In this document: positions 1-7,717 of the stretch, piece after piece
How the letters are laid out: each line of letters opens with the position of its first letter
Position numbering within the stretch: the stretch's first letter is position 1
Assembly (NCBI GenBank): GCA_964549615.1
Contig: CAZJVP010000067.1
Coordinates: 1 to 34,947, forward strand
Direction of reading: 5' to 3'
DNA from: CAYVLA01 sp964549615 [NCBI: uncultured Thermococci archaeon]
Lineage (GTDB): Archaea > CAYQAE01 > CAYVLA01
DNA length: 34,947 nucleotides
Translations under genes and position numbers: made by a program
The notes under the pieces: model-generated
The model's input: only the letters and a program-made list of their open reading frames with translations
Database searches by the model: none
Told to the model about the DNA's origin: nothing

Positions 1-2
1 AG

Positions 3-94
3 TGGGGCCGCCCGGATTTGAACCGGAGTCGCCAGCACCCCAGTCCAGCCGACGCCGGAAGCTGGAAGGATGGACCAGGCTACCCTACGGCCCC
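3..94 (-). tRNA. tRNA-Pro (anticodon GGG) with 17-nt noncanonical intron
   Basis: Reads on the minus strand from 94 to 3. The acceptor GGGGCCG (94-88) pairs with CGGCCCC (10-4). The D stem is GGGT/ATCC, and the T arm is TCCGG-TTCAAAT-CCGGG. The discriminator is A and no CCA is encoded. The anticodon stem CCAGC (65-61) pairs with GCTGG (36-32) only if 17 bases are removed. The mature loop then reads TTGGGGT with anticodon GGG (41-39), for proline codons. The GGGT-AGCCTGGT D arm and the G37-U38 loop end fit archaeal tRNA-Pro as I remember it. Splicing instead at the canonical 37/38 position would give anticodon CCG (Arg), but the bulge-helix-bulge geometry does not form there. Confidence 0.9.
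43..59 (-). other. tRNA intron at position 32/33 with bulge-helix-bulge
   Basis: Minus-strand sequence TCCGGCGTCGGCTGGAC. The precursor folds as a full hBHBh' motif. The core 4-bp helix is CCAG/CTGG, with 3-nt bulges CTT and ACT on opposite strands. The inner helix is CCG/CGG with loop GCGT, and the outer helix is CCTT/GGGG with two G-U pairs. Cutting after the second base of each bulge joins the exons to give a normal 7-base anticodon loop. Removal would need the archaeal tRNA splicing endonuclease, probably the heteromeric type that accepts noncanonical sites. Confidence 0.8.
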
Positions 95-123
95 GAGAAA
101 CTAGGCCAAGGTGATCTGGAGCT

Positions 124-131
124 CTATTAAA
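124..131 (-). promoter_or_regulatory. TATA element for tRNA-Pro
   Basis: TTTAATAG on the minus strand lies about 33 bases upstream of the tRNA 5' end. That is the usual distance for an archaeal box A with a short 5' leader later removed by RNase P. Confidence 0.5.
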
Positions 132-284
132 TCATTTCTAGTCCCGTAGATTCCCCAGGCCACGAGCCATTGAGGACTCGTCGCAACGTGGGCAAGCGGA
201 ATTCGCGAAGATTGGCCTGCGCATTGCCCCAACTTCAGCAGTCTCCGGAAAGAACTGCGCCGCCTCCCGGGCCCTCAGTCGCGA

Positions 285-292
285 TACTTTTC
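285..292 (+). promoter_or_regulatory. TATA-like element for hypA
   Basis: TACTTTTC is centred about 30 bases before the hypA ATG, predicting a transcript with almost no leader. Confidence 0.4.
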
Positions 293-317
293 AGCTTGGA
301 GACCGTCCCGCGATGCG

Positions 318-764
318 ATGCACGAACTCTCGGCTGCCATCTCCATCGTCCAAACCCTCCTCAAGGTAGCAAGGGAGAGGTCCGTCCGGAAGATCAAGGC
401 GGTCAGGCTTGAGGTAGGCGATCTCACCCTCCTGAATCCCGACCAGCTTAGGTTCTGTTTCGAGGTGGCGGCCCGAGGAACTTTGGCCGAAGGCGCGGAG
501 TTGAGGATAGAGAGGAAACCTACTGTCCTTCGATGTCAGAAATGCAACCGGGTTTTCGAGTGGGCGCCTGAGGAAGACCCCCTCTCGCACCTGCTCCCTT
601 TGCGGCTGGCATGCACGTGCCGGAGCACGGATGTGAAGGTCGAATCCGGCCGCGAACTGCGCGTGGTAAGCATGACGGCCGAGAAGGCGGCTAGGCAAGC
701 GCATCGAGGGAAAGGGCACGGAGGAGGTCCTCGAGTCCCTGTCCGGTCCGGGCGCTCGTCTTGA
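318..764 (+). CDS. hypA: Hydrogenase nickel incorporation protein HypA
   Basis: Nickel chaperone that delivers Ni(II) to the [NiFe]-hydrogenase large subunit together with HypB. The protein starts Met-His-Glu-Leu, and His2 is the universal nickel ligand of the family. This fixes the start at 318, and a TATA-like element lies about 30 bases before it. Zinc-site cysteines are C73/C76 (CQKC) and C99/C101. The second pair is CxC rather than the usual CxxC, followed by the expected RSTDV and GREL motifs. The HypA fold ends near residue 122. About 26 further residues, rich in Gly/Arg/Pro, run antiparallel over the 3' end of hypB by 74 bases. No hydrogenase genes are in the window, so the client enzyme is elsewhere. 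Confidence 0.93.
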   Translation: MHELSAAISIVQTLLKVARERSVRKIKAVRLEVGDLTLLNPDQLRFCFEVAARGTLAEGAELRIERKPTVLRCQKCNRVFEWAPEEDPLSHLLPLRLACTCRSTDVKVESGRELRVVSMTAEKAARQAHRGKGHGGGPRVPVRSGRSS

Positions 765-1557
765 CGGCGATGGCCCTTGGGTTTACCGATGCGATATCAC
801 GCTCAAGTTTCCCCACGTCCGTGCCAAAGATCTCGGCCATGTCGATCTTGTTGATCGCGACGACATCGGCATCCCGGAACATCATCGGGTGCTTGACGAC
901 CATTCCCTCTCCCTCCGTGACCGAGATGACCACCACCCTTTTGCTGGCCCCAAGGTCAAACTCCGCGGGGCATATGAGGTTCCCGACGTTCTCGATGAAA
1001 AGCACGCCTATCCTGGATAGGTCGATCCTCTCCAGGGCCCGCCTCACCAGATTCGCGTCGAGGTGGCACTCCTTGCCCGTGTTTATCTGGACCGTCACGG
1101 CCCCCTTCTGTCTGACCCTGTCCGCGTCGATGCTTGTGGCAACATCCCCTCCAAGCATGCCACACTTGACCTTTCTGCCCAGCCTTTCAACGATCAGGGC
1201 GATGAGGCTCGTCTTCCCCGACCCAATGGCCCCCATCACGTCGATGGCCACGACCCCGTGCTTTGAGAGGAGGGCTCGATTGGCTTCGGCAATCTTCCTG
1301 TTGGCCTCGAGCAGATCCTCCTCGATCTCCACATCCAGCATCTCCCCCACCTCAGCCTGGATAGGTTCGAAGCCGGTCGGGGCCGAGAGGGCTCTCTCGA
1401 TGTGGAATAGTGATCTCTCCAGGAGCTTGGACGCGGCGAGCAGATCAGGTTGGGCCCTTTGATCCTCATCTCTGGACAGACCAGCCAGCCTCTCCTTTTC
1501 GCGCCTGATGCGACGGGCGACTGAGCGAAGCTCGTTTTCGGCCATGGGCATCCGCAT
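691..1557 (-). CDS. hypB: Hydrogenase nickel incorporation GTPase HypB
   Basis: SIMIBI-class GTPase that powers nickel transfer during [NiFe]-hydrogenase maturation. Walker A is GAIGSGKT (109-116), followed by GGDVAT, the metal-site pair C164-H165, C196 in NLICPAEFD, and NKID (236-239) for guanine recognition. The HypB core starts near residue 70. About 70 residues of charged, probably helical sequence precede it, which is unusual for archaeal HypB. The His-rich N-terminal stretch of some bacterial HypB proteins is absent. The ATG follows the AOR stop codon by one base (TAG-G-ATG), so the two are an operon and translationally coupled. A shorter protein starting at Met73 is possible, but it would leave a 220-base gap. 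The 3' end overlaps hypA on the other strand. Confidence 0.93.
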   Translation of the reverse strand: MRMPMAENELRSVARRIRREKERLAGLSRDEDQRAQPDLLAASKLLERSLFHIERALSAPTGFEPIQAEVGEMLDVEIEEDLLEANRKIAEANRALLSKHGVVAIDVMGAIGSGKTSLIALIVERLGRKVKCGMLGGDVATSIDADRVRQKGAVTVQINTGKECHLDANLVRRALERIDLSRIGVLFIENVGNLICPAEFDLGASKRVVVISVTEGEGMVVKHPMMFRDADVVAINKIDMAEIFGTDVGKLERDIASVNPRAIAVKTSARTGQGLEDLLRALSLDALA

Positions 1558-1558
1558 C

Positions 1559-3433
1559 CTAGATCTTCACGAAGTCAAGCCCCAGCTCGTCCAGCGTCTT
1601 CCTGGTGGGAATGCCGTTTGAGTCCCATCCCCTGACCGCGTAGTAGCTGTCCAGCATCTCCTCCAGCTTCACAGTCACTCCCCGTGACCCGCCTTTCAGC
1701 AGGGGCTCCTTGATGAACCGATCGGGCAGGCGGTCATCGCGCCGGTCGAAGCCCTCGCGCACGTTGAAGGCCCTCTCGAGAGAGTACACGCGCTCGCCGA
1801 TAGTCATGATATCCTCTTGATTGTACTCGACACCGGTGACGGCCTTGAGGAGGCGCGCAAGGTACTCCTGGTTCACGTTGTAGCCCAGGAACTTGCACAC
1901 GACCAGCGAATCCATGGCGGCATATAGGTCCTGCCCACGAACAAGCAGGTCGGCCTTGCCTGACCAGCTGAACCTATCGATCAGTTTGGGGACGCCAAGT
2001 ACTTCCCAGCCAATCATGTAGCCGCGCAGGTGGCATCCGCCGCGGTTGGAGGTCGCATAGGCCAGCCCCATCCCCTGCGAGCCCCTAGGATCGTACGCTG
2101 GAAGCTCCAACCCCTTGACGCTCATCGAGTACTGCCCCGCCCCGTATCGCTCGGCGAAGCGTTTCGACCCCTCCCCGAGCTCCAGGCCAAGCCCCTCCCG
2201 GCACGCGATCTGCGGAATGAGGGCCTTCAGCTTCTGGCCGTCGCCGAACTCGACCTTCTCCTTGAGTATGCCCCGCTGGGAGAGCTCCATCGCACAGCCG
2301 ATGGTGACCCCGGTCGAGATCGTGTCCAATCCATAGTCGTTGCACAGGTAGTTTGCCTCTGCCACCGTCTCCAGATCGAAGACTCCACACTCGGGCCCCA
2401 GCGCGAATGCTGTCTCATACTCGGGGCCGTCTCCCGATGCCCTGGAGGTGGCCGTCTTTCTACCACAGCCTATCGGGCAGCCGAAACACGCGCTCCGCCT
2501 CTTGAGTATCTTTTCGGTCACCGACTCCCCCGAAACGTCGTCGGCCTTTTCGGAGAAGCCCTCCTGGAAGTTGCGGACCGGGAGAAGGCCGTGCGAGTTG
2601 ATGACGTTCATGAGCACGTTCGTGCCGAACTTGGGCAAAGCACGCGACGTGATGGGGCTCTCGTCAAGCTTCTTCTTCGTCTCCGCAACATAGAACTTGA
2701 GCGACTCCGGATCCGCAACCTCTACCCTGGCGGACCCTCTTACGAGGATGGCCTTGAGGTTCTTTGATCCCATGACCGCTCCGACCCCGCCCCTCGCTGC
2801 TACCCCGCCTCTACCCCCATCACCCCTCTTGTCGAACATTATCGAAGAAATGAGGACAAGCCTTTCCCCCGCGGGGCCAATGCATGCAACCCGAAATTCC
2901 CTGCCACCGTATCCAGCAAGGGTTTGGGTAGCCTCGTGGACCCTCATTCCCCAGTAGTCGCTGCCGTCCTTAATGTCGACCGCATCCTCCTCGATCACCA
3001 AGAGGCATGGCTTTTCAGCCCTCCCCTCAATGACTAATGCGTCGTAGCCGGCCCTCTTCAGTTCAGGGCCCCAGCTTCCTCCCGCGTTGGCATCGAGTAT
3101 CGTGTTTGTGAGGGGCGACTTGGTCGAGACGCTCATCCTGCCCGAGGTGGGAACGGCCGTACCTGTCACAGGTCCCGTGGCGAAAATGAGCTTGTTCCCG
3201 GGGCTGAGGGGATCCAGGCCGGGTCTCAGCTCCTCGTAAAGCATTCTTGCGGCGAGCCCGCGCCCACCGAGAAACTTCTGCAGGTCAGAGCGCCGGGGAA
3301 CCTCCCTGGAGATTCTGCCCGAAGTAAGATCAACCCTGAGAATCGAGTTCATCCAGCCGTGCGTAGATTCACCGCCAAGTGACCCGTCCTCCGGACCCTT
3401 ATCCGCTTTAATGTTTCCACCGACACGGCTCAC
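1559..3433 (-). CDS. Tungsten-dependent aldehyde:ferredoxin oxidoreductase family
   Basis: AOR-family enzyme, cytoplasmic, oxidising aldehydes to acids with ferredoxin as acceptor through a tungstobispterin cofactor and one [4Fe-4S] cluster. Cluster ligands are visible as C316-x2-C319-x3-C323 plus C513. The pterin-binding motif DYGLD is at residues 366-370, and D508-SLVV-C513 is the second. The N-terminal signature ILRVDLTSGRI is at 31-41. Length 624 is typical. The GTG start at 3433 adds about 26 residues before that signature, but it lies 35 bases from the TATA-like element at 3463-3472. Met28 (3352) is the alternative. Substrate cannot be told from sequence; aldehydes from sugar or amino acid breakdown are plausible. 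It is cotranscribed with hypB. Confidence 0.93.
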   Translation of the reverse strand: MSRVGGNIKADKGPEDGSLGGESTHGWMNSILRVDLTSGRISREVPRRSDLQKFLGGRGLAARMLYEELRPGLDPLSPGNKLIFATGPVTGTAVPTSGRMSVSTKSPLTNTILDANAGGSWGPELKRAGYDALVIEGRAEKPCLLVIEEDAVDIKDGSDYWGMRVHEATQTLAGYGGREFRVACIGPAGERLVLISSIMFDKRGDGGRGGVAARGGVGAVMGSKNLKAILVRGSARVEVADPESLKFYVAETKKKLDESPITSRALPKFGTNVLMNVINSHGLLPVRNFQEGFSEKADDVSGESVTEKILKRRSACFGCPIGCGRKTATSRASGDGPEYETAFALGPECGVFDLETVAEANYLCNDYGLDTISTGVTIGCAMELSQRGILKEKVEFGDGQKLKALIPQIACREGLGLELGEGSKRFAERYGAGQYSMSVKGLELPAYDPRGSQGMGLAYATSNRGGCHLRGYMIGWEVLGVPKLIDRFSWSGKADLLVRGQDLYAAMDSLVVCKFLGYNVNQEYLARLLKAVTGVEYNQEDIMTIGERVYSLERAFNVREGFDRRDDRLPDRFIKEPLLKGGSRGVTVKLEEMLDSYYAVRGWDSNGIPTRKTLDELGLDFVKI

Positions 3434-3462
3434 AAACCGCTTGCGATTTGGTTGTCGGAAAC

Positions 3463-3472
3463 AGCTTTTAGG
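3463..3472. promoter_or_regulatory. Shared TATA element between AOR and the 3505 gene
   Basis: GCTTTTAGGC reads as CTAAAAG on the minus strand, 35 bases from the AOR GTG. On the plus strand it reads as TTTTAG, about 37 bases from the TTG of the divergent membrane-protein gene. One element may serve both directions. Confidence 0.35.
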
Positions 3473-3504
3473 CGACGCCAGGGCCGTAAAGTGGGTGGGC
3501 TCGT

Positions 3505-3957
3505 TTGTTCAAGGGTGAAAAGTCCTATAGGTGGATTCTCGTCCTAGTTCTGGCCGCGGTTGTCTACAGCATCGTGATTGCGTTCATGCCCTGGGCAGGA
3601 TACGACGAGAGCGATCGTCTGGTCAAGGCGTCGGCCTACATCATGGTGGGAGCCGTGATCTTCGGAATCCTATTCGTGATGATCTACTTGCGCGGGCGGC
3701 TGCGCAGGACCGCGCCGGTCAAGGTTGCCGGCGAGCAGGTCTTGCCGCAGAAGCTCAAGTACGTATCCGAACCGGTGGGGCCCGGGAGGAAGATGGGTCC
3801 TCAGGCGGAGATGTCGAAACAGGACAGATGGGCAGATGGCAGTTGCAGGCAGGTTTTCGTCGGTGAGATCTGCACCTCCTGCATCCACCACAAGCGCAGG
3901 TACTACGGCAACTTCTGCAAACACTTCGGCATGGTGGTCGACAAGCCCCGCGCCTAA
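3505..3957 (+). CDS. Two-helix membrane protein with cysteine cluster
   Basis: No family recognised. Two transmembrane helices (about residues 9-30 and 42-62) are joined by a short loop that begins with Trp-Ala-Gly-Tyr and is acidic. A basic linker and a soluble tail of about 85 residues follow. The tail ends in a compact cluster: C114, C123-x2-C126, H128, H129, C138 and H140, which could bind zinc or an iron-sulfur cluster. The start is TTG at 3505, preceded by GTGGGTGGGC as a possible ribosome-binding site; no ATG or GTG is available in frame nearby. It is divergent from AOR and may share its promoter region. Function unknown; the metal-site reading is an inference from residue spacing. Confidence 0.75.
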   Translation: MFKGEKSYRWILVLVLAAVVYSIVIAFMPWAGYDESDRLVKASAYIMVGAVIFGILFVMIYLRGRLRRTAPVKVAGEQVLPQKLKYVSEPVGPGRKMGPQAEMSKQDRWADGSCRQVFVGEICTSCIHHKRRYYGNFCKHFGMVVDKPRA

Positions 3958-4006
3958 CTGGGATGGTTCCGAGAGCGCTGGGGAACCCAGGACCCCAGGA
4001 CAACAA

Positions 4007-4015
4007 GGTTAAAAG
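4007..4015 (+). promoter_or_regulatory. TATA element for the DUF4838 gene
   Basis: GGTTAAAAG is centred 28 bases before the ATG at 4039. This predicts a leaderless mRNA and supports that start. Confidence 0.6.
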
Positions 4016-4038
4016 CGCGGCCGGCGATTCTGGCAGCC

Positions 4039-5967
4039 ATGCCGGGTGACACTCGTCTTCATGTCCTCGTCTCTCCGAGCTCGCCCGCTCCCGTTCGCTA
4101 TGCGGCATCGGAGCTGCGCAGATGCCTGATGAGGATGACGGGCAACACCGTCAAGCTGTCCGAATTTGGACCCGGCTCTCTGCGGGAATCGGAGGGGATC
4201 GTTGTGGGTGAGAGAGGCCTGTTCTCGGATCTTCTGGGGGATGAATGCCCTCACAACGATCTTGACGACGAGATACTCGTAACGCAAAGGGATGGCAACT
4301 GCCTTGTCACGGGCTCCAACCCTCGAAGCGTCCTTTTCGCAGCTTACGATCTCTTGGAGAAGCTGGGTGCACGCTGGGTAGCACCTGGCTACATGGGAGA
4401 GGTTCTTCCCGAGTCGGATTGCTCGGCGGTTTTTGAACAGGAGATAAGCGAGAAGGCCTCCTACCGCCACCGGGGCGTCTGCATAGAGGGAGCGCCGTCC
4501 CTTGAGCACGCGCTTGGTGTGATCGACTGGATGGCCAAACGGAAGATGAACACCTTCTTCCTACAGTTCAAGACCTCGATCTACTTTTGGAGAAACTATT
4601 ACCTCCGCGAGTACAACGAATCCTACGGCATTCGCCAAGAGATAGACGAGAAGCGCTCCCTGGAGATGGACGAGGAGGTCATTCGGGCCGCCAAGCTGAG
4701 GGGATTGTTGTTTCATAGAGTCGGGCATGGGTGGACGGCGGAGTCGATCGGATTCCCGGGCTTGGGCTGGTGGCAGGCAGATAGAGAGCCCGACGAAGAG
4801 ACCAGGAAACTGCTCGCCGAGGTGGGCGGCAAGAGGCAGTTCTTCGGCAACGTCCCGATAAACACCGAACTCTGTTACTCCAATCCGAAGGCGTTCGATG
4901 CCTTGGTCAGCGAGGTTGTGGACTATGCGAGAGCGCACCCCGAGGTGGATTGTCTGCACCTATGGCTGTCGGATGCCGCCAACAACTTCTGCGAATGCGA
5001 CTCATGCAGCAAGCTGACGCCATCCGACTGGTACGTTAGGATCGTTCGGACCGTCGCGGCAGAGATGAAGAAGCAGAGGCTGGCAACCAGGATCGTTTTC
5101 CTCTGTTACACAAACACTCTTTCGCCCCCTCAGGCGGAGGGGTTCTCGCGGGACAAGGACAGGCTCATCTACATGTTCGCCCCCATCTCTCGGTGCTACT
5201 CTCATGCACTGCTGGATCCCTCATGCTTTGGGCGCGGCCAGGCGGGCGGCTGGCCCCGAAATATGGTTCAAGCTCCCAGGACGAACGCGGAGTTCGTCAA
5301 GATACGTGGGTCGTGGTTGAAGGCCTTCGCGGGGGACGGGTTTGCCTTCGAGTACTATCTTTGGCAGCCATATCTTCGACACCTGAACCCCTTGGGCTTT
5401 GCGAGGCTGATAAACACGGACGTCAAGGGGCTTGCCTCAGTGGCGCTGAACGGCATGATCAGCTGCCAAGCGCTGAGGGCCTTCTATCCCATCGGGCTGC
5501 CCATGGCTTCCATGGCTGAGACCCTTTGGGACGCCAGCGTGGACCTTGGACGGATCGTGGACGAGACCCTTCGGGCTTGCTTCGAGGCAAACCACGAGTT
5601 CGTTCGCAAATACCTCGAGGAGGTCGACTGGCTCTTGAGGCCTAGCGAACGCAATCCACACGTGCCGCTGCTGCAGTCTGGGGATGCGGAAAGGATCCTT
5701 GAGCTGGGCCGATATGCTTCGGCGGCCGGGGCCAGAATGCAGGCCCTCAGGCCGGCCGACGAACGGGAGAAGCGCTACCTGAGCTTGCTGGAGCATTTCA
5801 ACCGCATCCTAGAAATGAGATCCAAGGCGTCCGCCTTGAAGGCGAGCGGCCAGGAAGAGGAAGCCGCACGATCGACGGCCGAATGTTCCCAGTTCCTGAG
5901 GGAGACCGAACGTCTCACCCATAGGTACCTCGACACTTGGCTCATGCTCCGCTCGATGAGGCCGTAG
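4039..5967 (+). CDS. DUF4838-type glycosidase-like protein
   Basis: A 642-residue soluble protein resembling the DUF4838 family. It has an N-terminal alpha/beta domain like that of GH20/GH67 enzymes (about 1-135; SVLFAAYDLLEKLGARW is the typical closing motif). A TIM-barrel-like domain follows (about 140-480), then an alpha-helical C-terminal region (about 490-640). The barrel carries HLWLSDAANNFCECDSC with an Asp at a strand end and a Cys cluster, a hallmark of this family. No signal peptide or membrane helix is visible, so it should act in the cytoplasm. The family is linked to polysaccharide use in Bacteroidetes, Planctomycetes and Lentisphaerae. No activity can be assigned from sequence. 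Transfer from bacteria is plausible but undemonstrated. Confidence 0.88.
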   Translation: MPGDTRLHVLVSPSSPAPVRYAASELRRCLMRMTGNTVKLSEFGPGSLRESEGIVVGERGLFSDLLGDECPHNDLDDEILVTQRDGNCLVTGSNPRSVLFAAYDLLEKLGARWVAPGYMGEVLPESDCSAVFEQEISEKASYRHRGVCIEGAPSLEHALGVIDWMAKRKMNTFFLQFKTSIYFWRNYYLREYNESYGIRQEIDEKRSLEMDEEVIRAAKLRGLLFHRVGHGWTAESIGFPGLGWWQADREPDEETRKLLAEVGGKRQFFGNVPINTELCYSNPKAFDALVSEVVDYARAHPEVDCLHLWLSDAANNFCECDSCSKLTPSDWYVRIVRTVAAEMKKQRLATRIVFLCYTNTLSPPQAEGFSRDKDRLIYMFAPISRCYSHALLDPSCFGRGQAGGWPRNMVQAPRTNAEFVKIRGSWLKAFAGDGFAFEYYLWQPYLRHLNPLGFARLINTDVKGLASVALNGMISCQALRAFYPIGLPMASMAETLWDASVDLGRIVDETLRACFEANHEFVRKYLEEVDWLLRPSERNPHVPLLQSGDAERILELGRYASAAGARMQALRPADEREKRYLSLLEHFNRILEMRSKASALKASGQEEEAARSTAECSQFLRETERLTHRYLDTWLMLRSMRP

Positions 5968-6039
5968 CGGCGCCGCTGCCTGTTCCAGACGATGGTAAAA
6001 CAAAACGTTAGAAATAACAGCCGATTTCTACAAAATCAC

Positions 6040-6047
6040 TATATTTT
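6040..6047 (+). promoter_or_regulatory. TATA element for the C2H2 mini-gene
   Basis: TATATTTT in a locally AT-rich stretch, centred about 25 bases before the GTG at 6068. Its position supports a leaderless transcript and sets the start of the small gene. Confidence 0.65.
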
Positions 6048-6067
6048 CGTAACAAGTATGGCGTCGC

Positions 6068-6247
6068 GTGGAATACAACGAGGACGAAGTAGTCTACAGC
6101 CTTCTTCAGCGAAAGAAGACCGAATACCAGGTTCGATGCCCAAGGTGCAAGCGCCTCTACAAGCGAGTCGAGCTAAACAACCACATCTTCCAGAAGCACA
6201 GGGCGTACTGGGACAAGCACAAGGTCTCCATAATGCTGAGGTACTGA
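6068..6247 (+). CDS. 59-residue C2H2 zinc-finger protein
   Basis: Small gene starting with GTG and ending with TGA. The protein begins VEYNEDEVVYSLLQRKK and ends KVSIMLRY. It contains one classical zinc finger: C24-x2-C27-x11-H39-x4-H44, with the hydrophobic Leu36 and Tyr31 expected between the ligands. Flanks are basic (KRLYKR before, RAYWDKHK after), consistent with nucleic-acid binding. An in-frame TAA at 6050 and the TATA element at 6040-6047 leave GTG as the only sensible start. Single-finger C2H2 mini-proteins are widespread in archaea and are often proposed as transcription factors. The target is unknown. It stands alone between the DUF4838 gene and a convergent dehydrogenase. Confidence 0.85.
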   Translation: MEYNEDEVVYSLLQRKKTEYQVRCPRCKRLYKRVELNNHIFQKHRAYWDKHKVSIMLRY

Positions 6248-6335
6248 GCCCAACCTACTTCTTGGCGGCCAATCTACCCTGTCTGAAGCTGCCACTGCTA
6301 ACCGGGGCCCAGTTCTGACAGCGGTCTGCCGGTCC

Positions 6336-7541
6336 CTAGGAAAGCTTCGGGCGCATGGATTCGTCAAATACGACGGGCACGGATCCCTTGGCGATGCTCA
6401 GCCTCACCGCCTCGTTGACTGCGGTGCCGATCAGCGCCTGTTCAGGAAGCGGCCTAATCTTCTTGAGCTTGCGCAGCATCCTCCTGCGGACGGCTTTGGC
6501 CTGGGCGCTCGAAAGCCCCCTAGTCCGGGCGTGGATCCTGAGGATATCGTCGATCGGCTGGACGATGCTGTCCGCACCGTAGCCCGCCCATTCGACCCTC
6601 TGGGGATCATCCCAGTCCGGATAGGGCTTGAAGAAGTAGGGGTTGTAGGTCTCAACGCCGCCCCTCGTGGTCACGAAGTTGCAGTTGCGGTTGGCGTGGT
6701 CGGCCGTGTAGGTGCCCTCGGTGCCCGTCAGCTGAAGCCCTTGATTGGTCAGGTTTGGGTTGGAATCCGGAAGCACCCACGAAGTCTGGACGAACAGGAC
6801 GGAGCCGCCCTCCCACTCGATCACGGCCTGTACGGCGTCGAAGGCGTCCTTCCCTTTCTGGGGCAGGAACTTCTTCTGCCCGAATGCAATGACCCGAACG
6901 GGCTTCAGGCCCGTGATGAAGTAGTACGCATCCACGTAGTGCACCCCGATGTACTCGAAGGGAGAGCTTTGTTCGCACCACCGCCCGAAGACCTCAAGCG
7001 GCATCTCCCGCCTCTCCTCTATCCACGCATGGCCGTGAAGCATCTCGCCAAGGTCGCCGCGCATGTACCTGTACTTCGCCGCCCTTATCGCCTTGTCGTG
7101 CCTCTTGTGGTAGTCGGTGTATACGTAGGCTGCCTCCTCAGAGGCTTTCCTGATTATCGCGTGCGCATCCGCGGTCTTTAGGCAGAGGGGCTTCTCGACG
7201 ATGCAGTCGAAGCCGTGCTCGATCGATCTCAGCACCACGTCGGTATGGAGATGGTCCGGAGTCGCAACCACGACCACGCCTGGCTCCCTCAGGTCGTCGA
7301 GGGCTTCCAAGTAGCAGTCAGGGTGGGACGACTCCGGGTCCGACTTCCTGGGGTCCGGATATCCCTCGAACCTCTCCTTCGGGAAGACCTCACGGAGATG
7401 CAGGATTGTGCTCGGCCGCCTCGTGGCGACCAGGACGCGATCGATCTTGCCCTTCCTTCGCTCCTGGAAAATCGTTGGAAGAATGACCTCCTCCGAGATC
7501 ATACCGCCGCCAACGAGAAGGATGTTCAGCTTGCCGTCCAT
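6336..7541 (-). CDS. Gfo/Idh/MocA-family NAD(P)-dependent dehydrogenase
   Basis: A 401-residue cytoplasmic oxidoreductase. The Rossmann domain starts NILLVGGGMIS (6-16), followed by VVVATPDHLHTD and the EKP signature (116-118), whose Lys is catalytic in the family. YTDYHKRHD replaces the usual substrate-contact helix start, and IGVHYVDAYYF supplies the His of the C-terminal alpha/beta domain. Typical substrates are sugars, inositols or sugar acids; which one cannot be told. I place the start at ATG 7541 rather than GTG/ATG-like codons up to 7562, because a TATA element at 7564-7571 would otherwise sit on the start codon, while 7541 lies 26 bases from it. It fits the carbohydrate theme of its neighbours. 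Confidence 0.93.
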   Translation of the reverse strand: MDGKLNILLVGGGMISEEVILPTIFQERRKGKIDRVLVATRRPSTILHLREVFPKERFEGYPDPRKSDPESSHPDCYLEALDDLREPGVVVVATPDHLHTDVVLRSIEHGFDCIVEKPLCLKTADAHAIIRKASEEAAYVYTDYHKRHDKAIRAAKYRYMRGDLGEMLHGHAWIEERREMPLEVFGRWCEQSSPFEYIGVHYVDAYYFITGLKPVRVIAFGQKKFLPQKGKDAFDAVQAVIEWEGGSVLFVQTSWVLPDSNPNLTNQGLQLTGTEGTYTADHANRNCNFVTTRGGVETYNPYFFKPYPDWDDPQRVEWAGYGADSIVQPIDDILRIHARTRGLSSAQAKAVRRRMLRKLKKIRPLPEQALIGTAVNEAVRLSIAKGSVPVVFDESMRPKLS

Positions 7542-7563
7542 GAAGCACGGAGCGGACAGCATT

Positions 7564-7571
7564 CATATAAA
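7564..7571 (-). promoter_or_regulatory. TATA element deciding the dehydrogenase start
   Basis: TTTATATG on the minus strand, centred 26 bases ahead of the ATG at 7541. This is the spacing of a leaderless archaeal gene. Confidence 0.65.
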
Positions 7572-7717
7572 TCGCGTGGAAATGCGTTCCGCGGCTACGC
7601 GCCCACTAGGAAATGCCGATGCGGGGACTAAAGGGCCGGGCCTTCTTTCCAAGGGACGCCTAGACGATGCATAAGAATGGGTGCGGCGGCCCGGCGGGCG
7701 GGCTTCCGGTTGCCCCG

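Noticed and set aside
1-94. tRNA-Arg(CCG) from canonical 37/38 splicing
   Set aside because: The bulge-helix-bulge does not form at that position, while the 32/33 alternative gives perfect 3-4-3 geometry and a tRNA-Pro body.
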